From Loxodes magnus (lineage: Eukaryota > Ciliophora > Karyorelictea > Loxodida > Loxodidae): a DNA stretch of 64,000 nucleotides. The stretch covers positions 186,001 to 250,000 of the forward strand of contig CAMPDV010000358.1 in assembly GCA_946699065.1 (NCBI GenBank), given 5' to 3'. The notes under the pieces are model-generated. The model did not search any database, was not told where the DNA came from, and was given only the letters and a program-made list of their open reading frames with translations. The first letter of the stretch is position 1, and each line of letters begins with the position of its first letter. Below, piece after piece: positions 1 to 10,930 of the stretch. The position numbers were made by a program, and so were the translations under genes.

Positions 1-476
1 ATTATATTTGACATTACTGCTTTAAAAATTGTTCAGTTAATCTAATGAATCCAGCTGCTTCCTATTGTAATTTTTCAGTTGAAGCTTATTCTCAGTCATA
101 TTAATACTACAGCTCAATCCAAATGTTTTATTTTGTCTGTTTATTTTATTATGATTTCATTATTTAAATATAGACAAAGATACTGAAAAAGCTAGATATG
201 AGATTAATTTTTATTAATATAAATGCTTTTAAGGATATTTAAATTGATTTATCATTAACATTTCTCAGATCAGCTAGCTCTTGATTATATAAGTGTTTTC
301 TTTCTTATTTAAAGGAAATTTAATTTGAAACTAAATATTAATTAATTAGTCTTGAAGTAGTTATAGTTAATTATATTAAATATAAAGCTAAGATTATGAG
401 TCTTAACTATTATCATACATATTAATTACTTTAATTAAATCTTTTACTTATAATTGTTCACTATCTTTTGATTCAC
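1..476. other. AT-rich spacer, no gene seen
   Basis: No convincing coding frame or structured element was seen. The stretch lies downstream of the peroxidase-like gene that is read leftwards into it, so it should contain that gene's 3' UTR. Confidence 0.4.
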
Positions 477-1289
477 TCAATTACATCCAAGTTCAGATAA
501 CTTCTTGTGAACTTTCACATAATCTCTAAAAAATTGATCCTGATTTTCAGCATATTTTATTACTCACATCCTAAATTCATTTGTTGATAATAAGGCCATA
601 TCACTTGTTGTTTTCTTACAAGTTATTTCTTTTCCTTCTAGTAATTCTACGAAATATAAGTTATCAAATTTTAAAGGTTTTTTAGTATAGTTCTCATCTA
701 TATTTTATGTGTTTATGAAAGCCCTAGCAATTTAATTTCCTCCAAACAAGGCTACTATTTCTTAATCTTCAAATCCTATTTTGTGAAATATATCTCTTAT
801 GTGCTGAACTCCTTTATTTGCATCCAGGACAAATCTACCTGAAAGAGGACCAAATTTTTACATAATTCGATCATCTTTAGAATAGTCAAGTATGTAAAAT
901 CTTTCGTTAAAATAATCGCTTCTGCTAAAGTCTTTTCGACCAAATCTGAACAATTAACTCATTTCTGGTCCTTATGTATACTCAACTGCTGCAAAACCTC
1001 CTAATTATATAAGATCAGCAAGACCAACTTAAGGAATTTCTTTTCTTATCATTAGGACTTTTTCCAAAATCTATGCTAAGCCATTATTAGCACTATGTTC
1101 AATTTCAAAAATAATTCTCGCATTGGGACCTCCCGATTTAGTTTTTTAGTCATAAGAGCAAGCATCATGAAACGCTAAGCGAAGCACAAGAGCAGGAACT
1201 TACTCTTCCTAAAAGATATTGTAAAAGAGTTATTTTGCAGCATGAAATTAAGATGGATTTTCAAAAAGAGTAGAAAACATTCTCTTCAT
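477..1289 (-). CDS. Heme peroxidase (ascorbate/cytochrome c peroxidase family), proximal His replaced
   Basis: With TAA/TAG read as Gln and TGA as Trp the frame gives 270 aa, close to the usual size of class I ascorbate peroxidases, which reduce H2O2. The distal active-site motif LRLAFHDA is present (Arg37, Phe40, His41; Phe is where APX and CcP have Trp). DLIQLGGFAAVEYTQGP and the GRKD segment also fit the family. The heme-ligand region reads ALFGGNQIAR where the family has ALSGGHTLGR, so the proximal heme His is Asn185. This implies loss or change of peroxidase activity, which is inference. The start is the ATG preceded by an A-run; the end is a TGA after ELGCN, close to where APX proteins normally end. 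An internal TGA encodes the Trp of RMWVIKYA. No targeting peptide or neighbouring partner gene is evident. Confidence 0.85.
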
Positions 1290-1624
1290 TTTTTAAATAT
1301 ATCATTAATATAAAACTTATAATCTCTACTCTATACAAATATTTTTACAAGTATTAGAACTAAATTAGGCTATATTAAGTCTATAAATTATGTCTATATA
1401 CAATTCAATTCTTTTCTATAAAACTAGGTATTAATTTTACTTAATCACTAAATAGTTCTTTTATGTATCAACGTTTTTTCCTTTTAATTTGTTTATTTAT
1501 CTTATGCTTTATTTTAAAGTATATAAAGTTAATAGTACAAAATGCAATAATAAGCAATTTATTCTAGGTGTAATAAGTTAAGGATATTTACTCTATTCAT
1601 TAATTTTAAACTTAAAGAGCTTTT
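1290..1624. other. AT-rich upstream region of the peroxidase-like gene
   Basis: This AT-rich spacer contains the promoter and 5' UTR side of the leftward peroxidase-like gene. No motif could be named. Confidence 0.35.
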
Positions 1625-1910
1625 GGACTGCAACTTCTTGCAGTTTAACGACCCCAATACTCCCTTCATGGGATAACGGGGATATCCTGTTGCTTTCGAA
1701 AAGCAGCTGCCAGGGAGCTCCATCGCTATGGGCAGCCAGGCTTCAAGACCCTACCAGGAGTGGATAATCAAAAGGAAGGCGTTCCCTTGCAAAGGTTGAC
1801 TTTGACTAGGGACTTTCTCAGCGACAGGAAAGGAACTTGTTCCTAGCCATAAAACCAGAAAGTATGATTCAGAAGGTCAATCTCAGCTCCCACCATCTTT
1901 TTGATTATGG
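1625..1910. ncRNA. GC-rich structured island, candidate non-coding RNA of unknown class
   Basis: About 285 bp near 50% GC sit abruptly inside very AT-rich DNA, the usual signature of a structured RNA gene in AT-rich genomes. It holds a perfect hairpin CTGCAA-CTTC-TTGCAG at 1628-1643 and a second one, AGGAAC-TT-GTTCCT. A long-range match also exists: ATAATCAAAA near 1764 is complementary to TTTTTGATTAT near 1900. No tRNA, 5S, SRP or spliceosomal RNA signature could be assigned. The reverse strand carries GAGAAAGTCCC, reminiscent of the P4 strand of RNase P/MRP RNA, but a matching 3' partner was not found. The transcribed strand is unknown. Confidence 0.5.
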
Positions 1911-3511
1911 ATATTTACTCTATATGTTTGCTTATTTATTATGTTTAAAATTGCTCTGTAGTTAGTCATTTTTCCTTTTACTCTTAGAATTTAAACTTAA
2001 AATAGAAGCTTTTACAAAGCAATTATAGACTAAAGTTTTAACATCTCACTAATAAAGAAAATAGGTTACTTAGAGTCTTAAAAGTAAAATATATAGAATA
2101 ATAAATATTTATCAATATTATAAGAGTGAACTTTAATGATAATTAATTAGGCTAAATGTAATATTCTAGTAAAAGATAGGATAGGAAGCTTATTTGGATT
2201 GTCATAAATATGAATGTTTATTCCTTCTGTATGGTTTTTCTATAAATATATAGAATATTTAATTTAAAGTAATGAAGAGATATTACCTATAGGAAATAAC
2301 TACATTTACTACATAATTACTTATTTTATTGGAATCACTCCATCCTGTCTTAAAACTAACTTTAATATCTCGTCCTATCTGAACTAAGTCAAGATAAAAA
2401 TCATTTTCAAACCATTCTAGCTATTCTTTTGTTAGCGAACCCTTAATATGTGATATTATCATACCATTATATTAAAAAAGAAAAATACAGTTTTTATAGA
2501 ATCAATACCTTACCTAAGAAATACTCTTCTACTATCATTTACTACTAATTCCAATACCAATATATTTAATTCAGCTCCATTCTATTATTCTGAATTTTCT
2601 TTTATTAACTCCTTCATAAAAATCCAAAAGATTTAAATGATTATTATAATTTCATCTTATAGTAATACATTTCATTTTAAGGATATATAAATTATAGTAA
2701 ATCTATTTAGTAATTAATAGAACGTTGGAACAAAATTTCAGTTTATCTAATTATACTTCCAATCCTTAGAGAGATCAATTGTTGGATCCAAGAATTTTAA
2801 GGGACTATATCTGTTAATTATCCGACTTTGGTAGGGGATTGAATTCTATTATCATAAAATATGCATTCAATACACATAGTGGTTCCTATTCGTAAAAAAA
2901 TTAGCAAAAAATTCTCTTTATGCATGTCAAGATGTCTTTCAGAGAATGCAACACGGATGGTGCTTATCTGTCCTCATACTCTCAAAGTTACTAATAAATT
3001 ATTAATTCTCTTTCAGTTTGATAATTAAATATTCTCAGTTTAAGTTATAATCCCTAATGATCTTATAACTTATACTTAGTAAGTGTATTTAATATATTAC
3101 CTAATGATTGCTCTAATAGATTAAATATTATCTCAATATAGTGAAATAGAACCTTATAGATTACATATTAAGAGAAGCTTTTAATAAGCATTACTCAAAT
3201 ATAACCTATTTAATAGTTAAAAATAATGCATTATATCAGAATATTATGTCTTATAAGAGCAATTATAGATTTAAAGATTTTTGAAAGTTGAGAGTATAAA
3301 GGTTAACTAACTGGTTAATTATATTTAGCCTGTATAATTATTTTATTATATGTATGTATACAAATTTTGAATGAGTATATGGCTTTAATTTTGAAATTAC
3401 ATATTAGGTATGAGCCACCAATTTAAATTCTTAATTCTTCTACATATATAAATCCACTAGATAAGTAAAATCATTCTTAAAATATAATTAAGTTAGTATA
3501 AAAAAAAAAAA
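1911..3511. other. AT-rich spacer before the retrotransposon
   Basis: This is mostly noncoding-looking AT-rich DNA. A moderately GC-richer patch at about 2760-2990 contains the palindrome TTGGATCCAA and may be a second small structured element, but no class could be assigned. A run of thirteen A residues directly precedes the retrotransposon ATG. Confidence 0.35.
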
Positions 3512-6500
3512 ATGGACGAAATATAGAATTCACTAGTTTTTAATAGTGACTCTTCTTTAATTAATTTCAAAGAAGCTGCAAATTCATAGGAAAAGCATAG
3601 GCAGGTGCATTAAAATCTCCAAACGAAAGATTTGGAGTAACTACAAATTAAATAAGTAAACCTAATAATGAATTTATTAAGACAACTACTTAAAAATTGT
3701 AGTCAAAAACCGGAAAACAAATTCATACGCGTCCCATTAAAACTACTTAGGAACTCTCTTCAACGTGGATATTAATTGTAGCGTATTATGAAAGTGAAAT
3801 CAACCTATAAATAGATGAACAGATTAACCGCCTAAAATAATACCGCGAAAGATACGAAACGATTACCTAAGAAATCTTTCCAAAAATAAGATATTATCTT
3901 AGATAGTTAGAATTCAAAAGATATACCTTCAAATCCTAATTAAAATTCAAATAAAGATATCCTTTTATGATAGTCAAAAATAACATAAACTTAAGATTCA
4001 TTTTTGAATAATACTAATTAACAATTCTATTAAATTTCAAATAACGAAATTAATCAGAAATAAAATAATACTACTAATCCTGATAATTCAAATAATCATT
4101 ATTTACCTGATCTTCAGAGCAAACAAGCTTAAAATTAAACTGCTGATTTAAGAAATGTAATATAAAATCAAATAATTAATTAGTCTAATGAGAATTTATT
4201 TACCTTAGAAATAAAAGAACTTAAACATAATATATAAAGACTTATAGATAAGAACCAATAATTAAATGAAATGTTAATTAATATAAAAGCAAAATATGAA
4301 CGAGATATTGAAACATTGATAAGTAACTAAGAAATATCTAAAATATATTATAAAACTTATATAAATAAAATTTATTAGAAATATAAACAATTATAGAACA
4401 ATTTTTAGTCAATCAAATCTGATATATAGCAATATCACAAAAAAATGCTATCAAAATAACTAGTTCATAAAATTACTTAAACAAACTTCTCCACTTATTA
4501 CAGTAACTAAATAGTTTAAACAGATGAAATAATTAGTATATTTCAAGAAATTTAGATATAATAGAAAAACTATGAGAATTAAGTCAATTCAAAATATGAA
4601 ATATAATCTAATTAAGAGATTCAAATTGAAGCCAATGCTAATTAAAGCTTTACTTAAGCTTAAATGATAGGAGCAAATAATTCACTATGCCAAAACTTTA
4701 ATAAAATTAAAAATTTTACTTAAATTGAAATAGATAACTTTCTAAATAAAACTTAGCAAGGATATCAATAGACTATATTAGAATAGAACTAATATTTACT
4801 TCAACAAATTACCTAATAAAAAATAATAAACGAAATTTAACTCCAAGAGTTATATTCTTAATATTAAAAATTATAAAACTAAAATAAGTAATTTATAGAT
4901 TAAGAATAGAAAGCTTAAATGGAAATTTTAACTTTTAAAATCGAATTAGATAAGTAAAGATAATAAAAATATGAAATAAATATAGCTTTTCAAAATTAAA
5001 TTCTATTAAAAAATAAGGAAATTCAAATGTATAAAGAATTATTTTAGAATTAAATTTAACATACAAAAGAATTCAGTAATTAATAGTAATTTTAGAAGAA
5101 GTAATTTGCAGATGCATAAACTTAAACATTATATGGAAATATTTAAACAAAGGATAGTATTATCTAAACAGATAATATAAATAAATAATAAACAGCTTTT
5201 TTGTGTCAAAAATTTACTCAAACAAATATAATCAAGCAAGACAAGTTAATGTAAACTTAAAATAATTAATAGGAAGCATAAACTAATACTATTATAACAT
5301 AACATAATAACTAATACTGTCAAATAAAATTGCCAGATGAAGATTTTGTTTTACTATAGCATTAATATCACTAACTCAACTTAAAATTCATTTAAAGTAC
5401 CCAAAATATGTAGACACTTGAGATAAAAATAGAAGAGTTTTAAAAACTTAATTAAAATTTGAAAAAAGATATATTTAATTATTCTACTAAAAGATGAAAA
5501 AAAGATTAATAAAACTAAACAGATTCGATCGATGCTATTTATCAGAATTAAACCTTATCTTCCAATATTAATCTTAATATTCTTAAAAGGAAACATGAAG
5601 AAGAAGATAAAACAATTCCGCCAGCAAAACGTATGAGTAAACATAATAATAAAAAAGAGTGCGATTAAATAATATGTTATTTCAATCTGACTAGTCTATA
5701 ACTTTAAAAGTTTATTAAATCCGAAACTTGAAGACGTCCATAGTACGAAATGCACAATATATAAGGTAGATATGTCACAGTTACTTAAGATTTAGAATAA
5801 GGTACATGTGATAGTGTGAAAAGTAAAATTGATATAGATAGAAAGCTACTTAAAAAATATACGACGTAAGTAATATATATTTTGATACAATATTTTCATT
5901 AACATCCTGAGTATGGAAAAAGATTAGTACATATTTAGATTAACCAATAAGGATAGAAAAGCATTTGCATTTACGAAAGTGGTCTATCTGCAGGCTCGGA
6001 AAAAATTAGAAAGGACTAATAAATTTAAAAAATAAAGATGGGACATATAAATATTAATGGAATAGCGAGCAAGTGCTTGAATATTGAAGAATTTATCAGA
6101 GATAACAGTATAGATATTTTATCAATAAACGAAACCTGATAAAAAGATGACTTTCCTCCAATATTGATAAATGGATTTAAAACATATTTTAAGAACTCAG
6201 GAAAAGGAGGAGGTGTATGCTTAATTGTAGGAGAAGAATTTAATAGTACAGAAATACATATATAAGTTGAAAAAGAAATAAATAGATTCATAACAATTAA
6301 ACTGGATAATATTTTAATCACGTCTTGTTACATGCCTGATAATGGAAAAAGTTAAGATGTTAAAGATTTAGCTTATGAACAACTAAATACATTGCTGAAT
6401 TTATATAATGATAATCCACATATACTAATGGGAGATTTCAATGCTCTTTTATAAGGCTTCGGTGATAATCCTGAAAATGCTTATGATAATAACATTAGAC

Positions 6501-9427
6501 TATAAGAATTCTTACTATAAAACGATCTTGAGATAGTGAATGATAGCAACATTAATACATGTATTCACAAAGGAACAGGAAAAACGTATTGTAATGATTA
6601 TATCATTATAAACAACCATTTGAACGTTAATTAGTTTGCAAATTTCACTGCTCATAATAATAGTTTATTTTCTGATCATATTCCAATCACTGTCGACTTT
6701 ATCAATAATTCTATAGTATATTGGGAAAAGATAACTCAGAGAAAATATAAAATAAATAGGTTATAAGATGCAATAGATAGATAAAAATATTAAGAATCTT
6801 TCCTACAAACTTATCTAGAATTCTTTTAAATAGATTAAGATAATCTTGAAGATTAATATGAATGCATCAAAAGTAATATTTAAGACAATGCTGATCAAAC
6901 ATTAGGTTCGTTTATTCCAGATTCAAATTATAACAAACTTCCTCGAGCTCTCACAAAGAAATATATAGAGGCAAAAAGAACTAACTCAGAATATAAGGAA
7001 GCTCACGTAAGATTTGGAAGAATAAACTAGCAAGTAACTAATCTTCATGAGGAAGCAAAACGACTTTGGAAAGACTTCAAGTATAATCTATGAAAATTTA
7101 AAAAAAATAAAGCAAAAAAGAAATTTCTACTTCTTAATGGAAATTCTAGGGAAATTTTTTCACAGGCTAAGAAAATTCTAAATCCTTTGAAGAGAAATAC
7201 TATGAACTTTAATTAAGAAATCAAAAATAAATTCATTGAATCATGGGAAAATTGTGTTTTTAACAAGCATTATAATCTAACTCAAGAATAAATAAATCTT
7301 AGTAATTAAAAAATAGATAAAATATACGATAATATTTAAGAAATTAAAGATTATCCACTCTCGTATTTGTAAGGATTTGATCTTTTTACCATAAAAGAAA
7401 TATAAGAAATTATAAAAGAAATTCCGAATGGAAAAGCAGCTGGTCCAGATGGAATAAAAGGCGAACTTCTGAAATATGGTGGATAATATTTATTAATAAT
7501 TCTTCATTCTTTTCTGAATAATATGCTAAGACTTGGAAGAATCCCTTAGGAATTAAATATATCGGTGATAATTCCAATATTTAAAAAAGGAAATAAAGAT
7601 GATTGGAAAAACTGACGACCTATTTCTCTTATTAATACTATTCTAAAACTATATGATAAAGCTTTAACAAAAAGACTATACAATCTGATTTATTAGAGAA
7701 ATTTGATTCACCCTTCATAAATGGGATTTATGAAAAACAGATAAACAACTTAATAAATTTGAATAATATAACAAATAATTGATAACTATCGGAAATGTGC
7801 TAAAGGTAAGACTAAATTGATAGCAACACTGATAGACGTTGAAAAAATGTTTGACTCAATAGAAAGAAGACTCTTGTTTGATTAACTTAAGAGAGTTAAA
7901 CTACCACTTGGAATAATAATAGCTTTAGAATCGTTTTATAAAAACCTAAATTCTTCATTTATCATAGATGGTAAGAGCACCAGAACTTTATAGTTCAACA
8001 ATGGAGTTATGTAAGGAAGTTCTCATGGACCAGTTTTAGCATTATTGTATTATGACATAGTAATTAGATATCTGGAAAGTAAAAGTAACTAATTGGGATT
8101 TAAATGCCAGGATTCAAGTATTAGCTTCGCTTGTAGAGGATGGGCAGATGATCTTATTCTTCTTTCCAAATCTGCAAAGTAGATGTAGAATTTAATAAAT
8201 GAAGCAAATAAAGTTTTTGCATGAACACATTTAAAGATTAATGTTACCAAATCTGAATGCATCTAATTTCTAAAGAAGAATCAGAAATAATAAATTTTAA
8301 ATTTATGATTAGGAAATTAGCCAATTGCTTAAAAAGAACAAGTAACATATTTAGGAGTTATTCTACATTAGAAGAAGAACTTAAATCCCCATTGCAAAGA
8401 AACTGCATTCAAGTATATAGCTGCAATGAAGAAAGCTGTTTTTTAACTGATGAGATATAAGAATGTAACTCCTTGACATTTTAAAACTTTATGTAGACTT
8501 TTTACATTACCTAAAGCAGAATATGGAGGAGACTTAGTACCATGAAGTATTCAAAAAGGAGTAACTGGAGTTCTGAACAGAATAGAATCAAGCATGAGAT
8601 TAATTTCAAGAAAAGCTTTTTAAGTAGCAACTTCAACATTTAATGAATCATGTTATATAGACCTGAATTGATTACCCTTTAAGCACATTATGGCTATAAA
8701 ATTCTTCAGATTCTACTATAAAATTAAATAAGAAAGTACTGATTTTCCAAGATCAACAATAGGCTCTCTTTTCATTAATATATGGAAAAAAGGATTTCAA
8801 TACTACGATTAAGTGTAGCAATTATCAGACCTTTATAATATCGATCTGCAGAATTAATAGAATAATACCAATCTTAAAACTTTTACTAAACATGTAAGAG
8901 AAAAAATACAACAATATTTCTACAAAGTAGCTACTAAAAAATTTATGAGGATGAAAACAGCTAGAGTATATACTGAATAATTTGGTAATCTTTAACAATT
9001 TCCACAAATTACTTATACTAAATTAAACAAATAGTATAGACGAGAAATTATCAGTATATATAAACTTAGAACCTAAACTTATAATTTCCGTAAGGATCTT
9101 TAAGATCGACATTACCCCATTGATAATCCCTATTGTATGTGTGGAGAGTATGAAACTTTCGAGCATATTTTTAAATGTGTGTACTATTCTAATATAATGA
9201 ATTGATTATCGGAAAATATCGGAAATTATGACTTAAGGCGCCTTATACTATACGATCAAGAATATCTAAACTCATTTTCAAGGTCTAAATTGGAGTATTT
9301 AGACTTATAGATCAAAATATTTCATAAGAAGCTAATGACAAGGAGACTTGAGATTCTAGAAATGGAGAAAGCAAAAAAGGAAGAAGCTAAAGATGAATAG
9401 AAAGAAGAACTAATTAAAGAAAAATGA
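3512..9427 (+). CDS. LINE ORF1-endonuclease-reverse transcriptase polyprotein
   Basis: One frame stays open for about 1,971 aa. Residues 1-842 are Asn/Gln/Lys-rich and coiled-coil-like (ORF1 region). From the Met at 843 an EEP endonuclease follows: ININ, INETW (Glu874), GDFNA (Asp975), SDH (Asp1055, His1056). The reverse transcriptase has AAGPDGI, DVEKMFDS (Asp1442), QGSSHGPVLA and the catalytic box as GWADD (Asp1546-Asp1547; Trp where YADD/FADD is usual). A C-x-C-x7-H-x3-C knuckle starts near 1875. ORF1 and ORF2 are normally separate; here no TGA or frame break divides them, so either a fusion protein is made or translation restarts at 6038. The end is uncertain: TGATGA at 9425-9430 is taken as stop, but the frame could continue as Trp-Trp to a TGA at 9881. 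Confidence 0.85.
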
Positions 9428-9471
9428 TGAGATGTAAACAAGATTAAAAAACTATTTAAAAACATTTACTA

Positions 9472-9513
9472 ACGTCTATAATTGAAAGAAGCAATTCTTG
9501 CAATTAAAGACGT
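9472..9513 (+). other. Long hairpin just downstream of the LINE ORF
   Basis: ACGTCTATAATTG at 9472-9484 pairs with CAATTAAAGACGT at 9501-9513, 13 bp with one mismatch. Inside it AAGAA pairs with TTCTT, leaving a loop of about four bases. It begins 42 bp after the candidate TGATGA stop. Stem-loops in LINE 3' UTRs are known to be recognised by the element's own reverse transcriptase; that role here is inference. Confidence 0.55.
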
Positions 9514-10930
9514 CAAAAAACTCTTTTAGTTTAAATTTAATTTAATATAATTAAGTTAGTTTAAGTTACTTGAAGAAGAAAAAGATTCTAAATTGGTAGG
9601 TGAAACAGCTTAAAAGCTGGATTCCTAAAAGCGAAGGTTTTAATATTCTTAATAGCTTATGGTTTCATTTTCCCTTGTGTAATAAGTTCGGTATATTACA
9701 CTCAGATATATAGGTATAAATCAATTTTTAATACACAGAATTAAGTAATTTTGCTACTGTGCATTAATTTATTTCATTATAAGATTGAGTATGATTTTAC
9801 AATAATATAATAAGAATCTCCATTCTTATTATACTGTCAATTTACTAATTTTATTTCTTAAGCATAAGAGTTATAATAGATGAAGGTATTAGAGATATTG
9901 TTCATAAGAAGTAGAATAAATACACTATTATTCTATTTATTCTCTTCAATATTAATACACTACATAAGTAGAACTATTAAGTATTGAGATATTATAAACT
10001 GGTCCTTAAATTAAGCGAAAGCATTATATCTAGTAAACCTAGTTATTCTTTTAATCAACAAAACTGAAACTTAATTTATTTTAATACTAAGACTTTAATA
10101 CCCATTTTCTTTAAGCTCCTAGCACGTAGAATGTTATTGATTCTAGTTTTCTATTAAACTTAAAGGTTTTATTTGTTTAATAAGCTTTAAATCACTTAGC
10201 ATCTCATTATTTACCTTCAATCTATCGAAAAGGTTTTTTAATTTATCAAGTATATATAAAAAGCAGCTAGAGAATGTTTTCATTTCTATATGCATTTTAC
10301 GTTACTTAAAGAAAAAAAACTAGTTTAAGGATATATGAAGTAAATCCTAATATACTCAGGTCTGACTTACTTCACAATAAAAATAAAAGGAAAATAGTAA
10401 CTGATAGTAGTTATAATAAAGGAAAAGTCTTGATCTTTTTTATAAGAGATAAGTATTTAAAACACTAAATAATATAGAAGAATAAAAATAGCACTAAGCT
10501 ATTTACCTATTCTAGAAGAAATTGATTCTTGTTAAGTAGAACTCAAACCAAGCAGGATAGAATTATTCTAATTATTTCTTTAATGAGTATCATTGTCTAC
10601 TCGTATTTGCTTTTTATTATAATTGAAAGCTTTTAGATGTAATCAAAATATTAAGACAAATTTAATAATAGCCTTCTCATTTCTAAGTTAATTTATATTA
10701 AATAGATCTAAGAAGTGAAGAAGCTAGCTTTAGGGTTATTTATAGTTAATTTATCTTTGAGTACAAAGTTAATTAACTAAGCTAAAGATTCTTGGATATG
10801 ATCGCTAACAATCTTATAAAGCACTTTCTTTATTCTTACTTCTTTATCTCTTATCTGAAAAAGCTGATTTGAAGCATTACACCTGACAGAGTTTTCTTTT
10901 TCGCTATTTAATTTAATTTATTGTTTAAAA
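9514..10930. other. AT-rich spacer between the LINE and the zinc-finger gene
   Basis: No strong gene was seen. A short Met-initiated frame from 9880 is composed almost wholly of AT-type codons and is not called. The last part holds the promoter side of the zinc-finger gene. Confidence 0.35.

Larger units (their letters stand above)
3512..9513 (+). mobile_element. LINE-type (non-LTR) retrotransposon, apparently full length
   Basis: The element carries an ORF1-like region, an apurinic-type endonuclease, a reverse transcriptase and a C-terminal CCHC knuckle, all open in one frame. A strong hairpin follows the frame. Boundaries are approximate: the ORF start and the distal hairpin were used because no target-site duplication or clear 3' poly(A) could be identified by eye. 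Intact catalytic motifs suggest recent activity. Confidence 0.8.

Noticed and set aside
1650-1665. ACCCCAATAC in the GC-rich island, resembling a ciliate telomerase RNA template (CAACCCCAA)
   Set aside because: It lacks the repeated permuted template needed, and no telomere repeat or pseudoknot context supports it.
1625-1910. SRP (7SL), 5S rRNA, tRNA or spliceosomal RNA identity of the island
   Set aside because: No T-loop, Alu-domain, helix-8, Sm-site or snRNA core motif could be matched on either strand.
6025-6321. Standard-code ORFs on the minus strand across the LINE, such as 6025-6321, 8825-9007 and 8257-8460 (+)
   Set aside because: They are shadows of the recoded retrotransposon frame, which carries all endonuclease and RT motifs.
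9880-10150. Met-initiated frame downstream of the LINE
   Set aside because: Amino-acid composition is dominated by AT-coded residues and no motif is visible.
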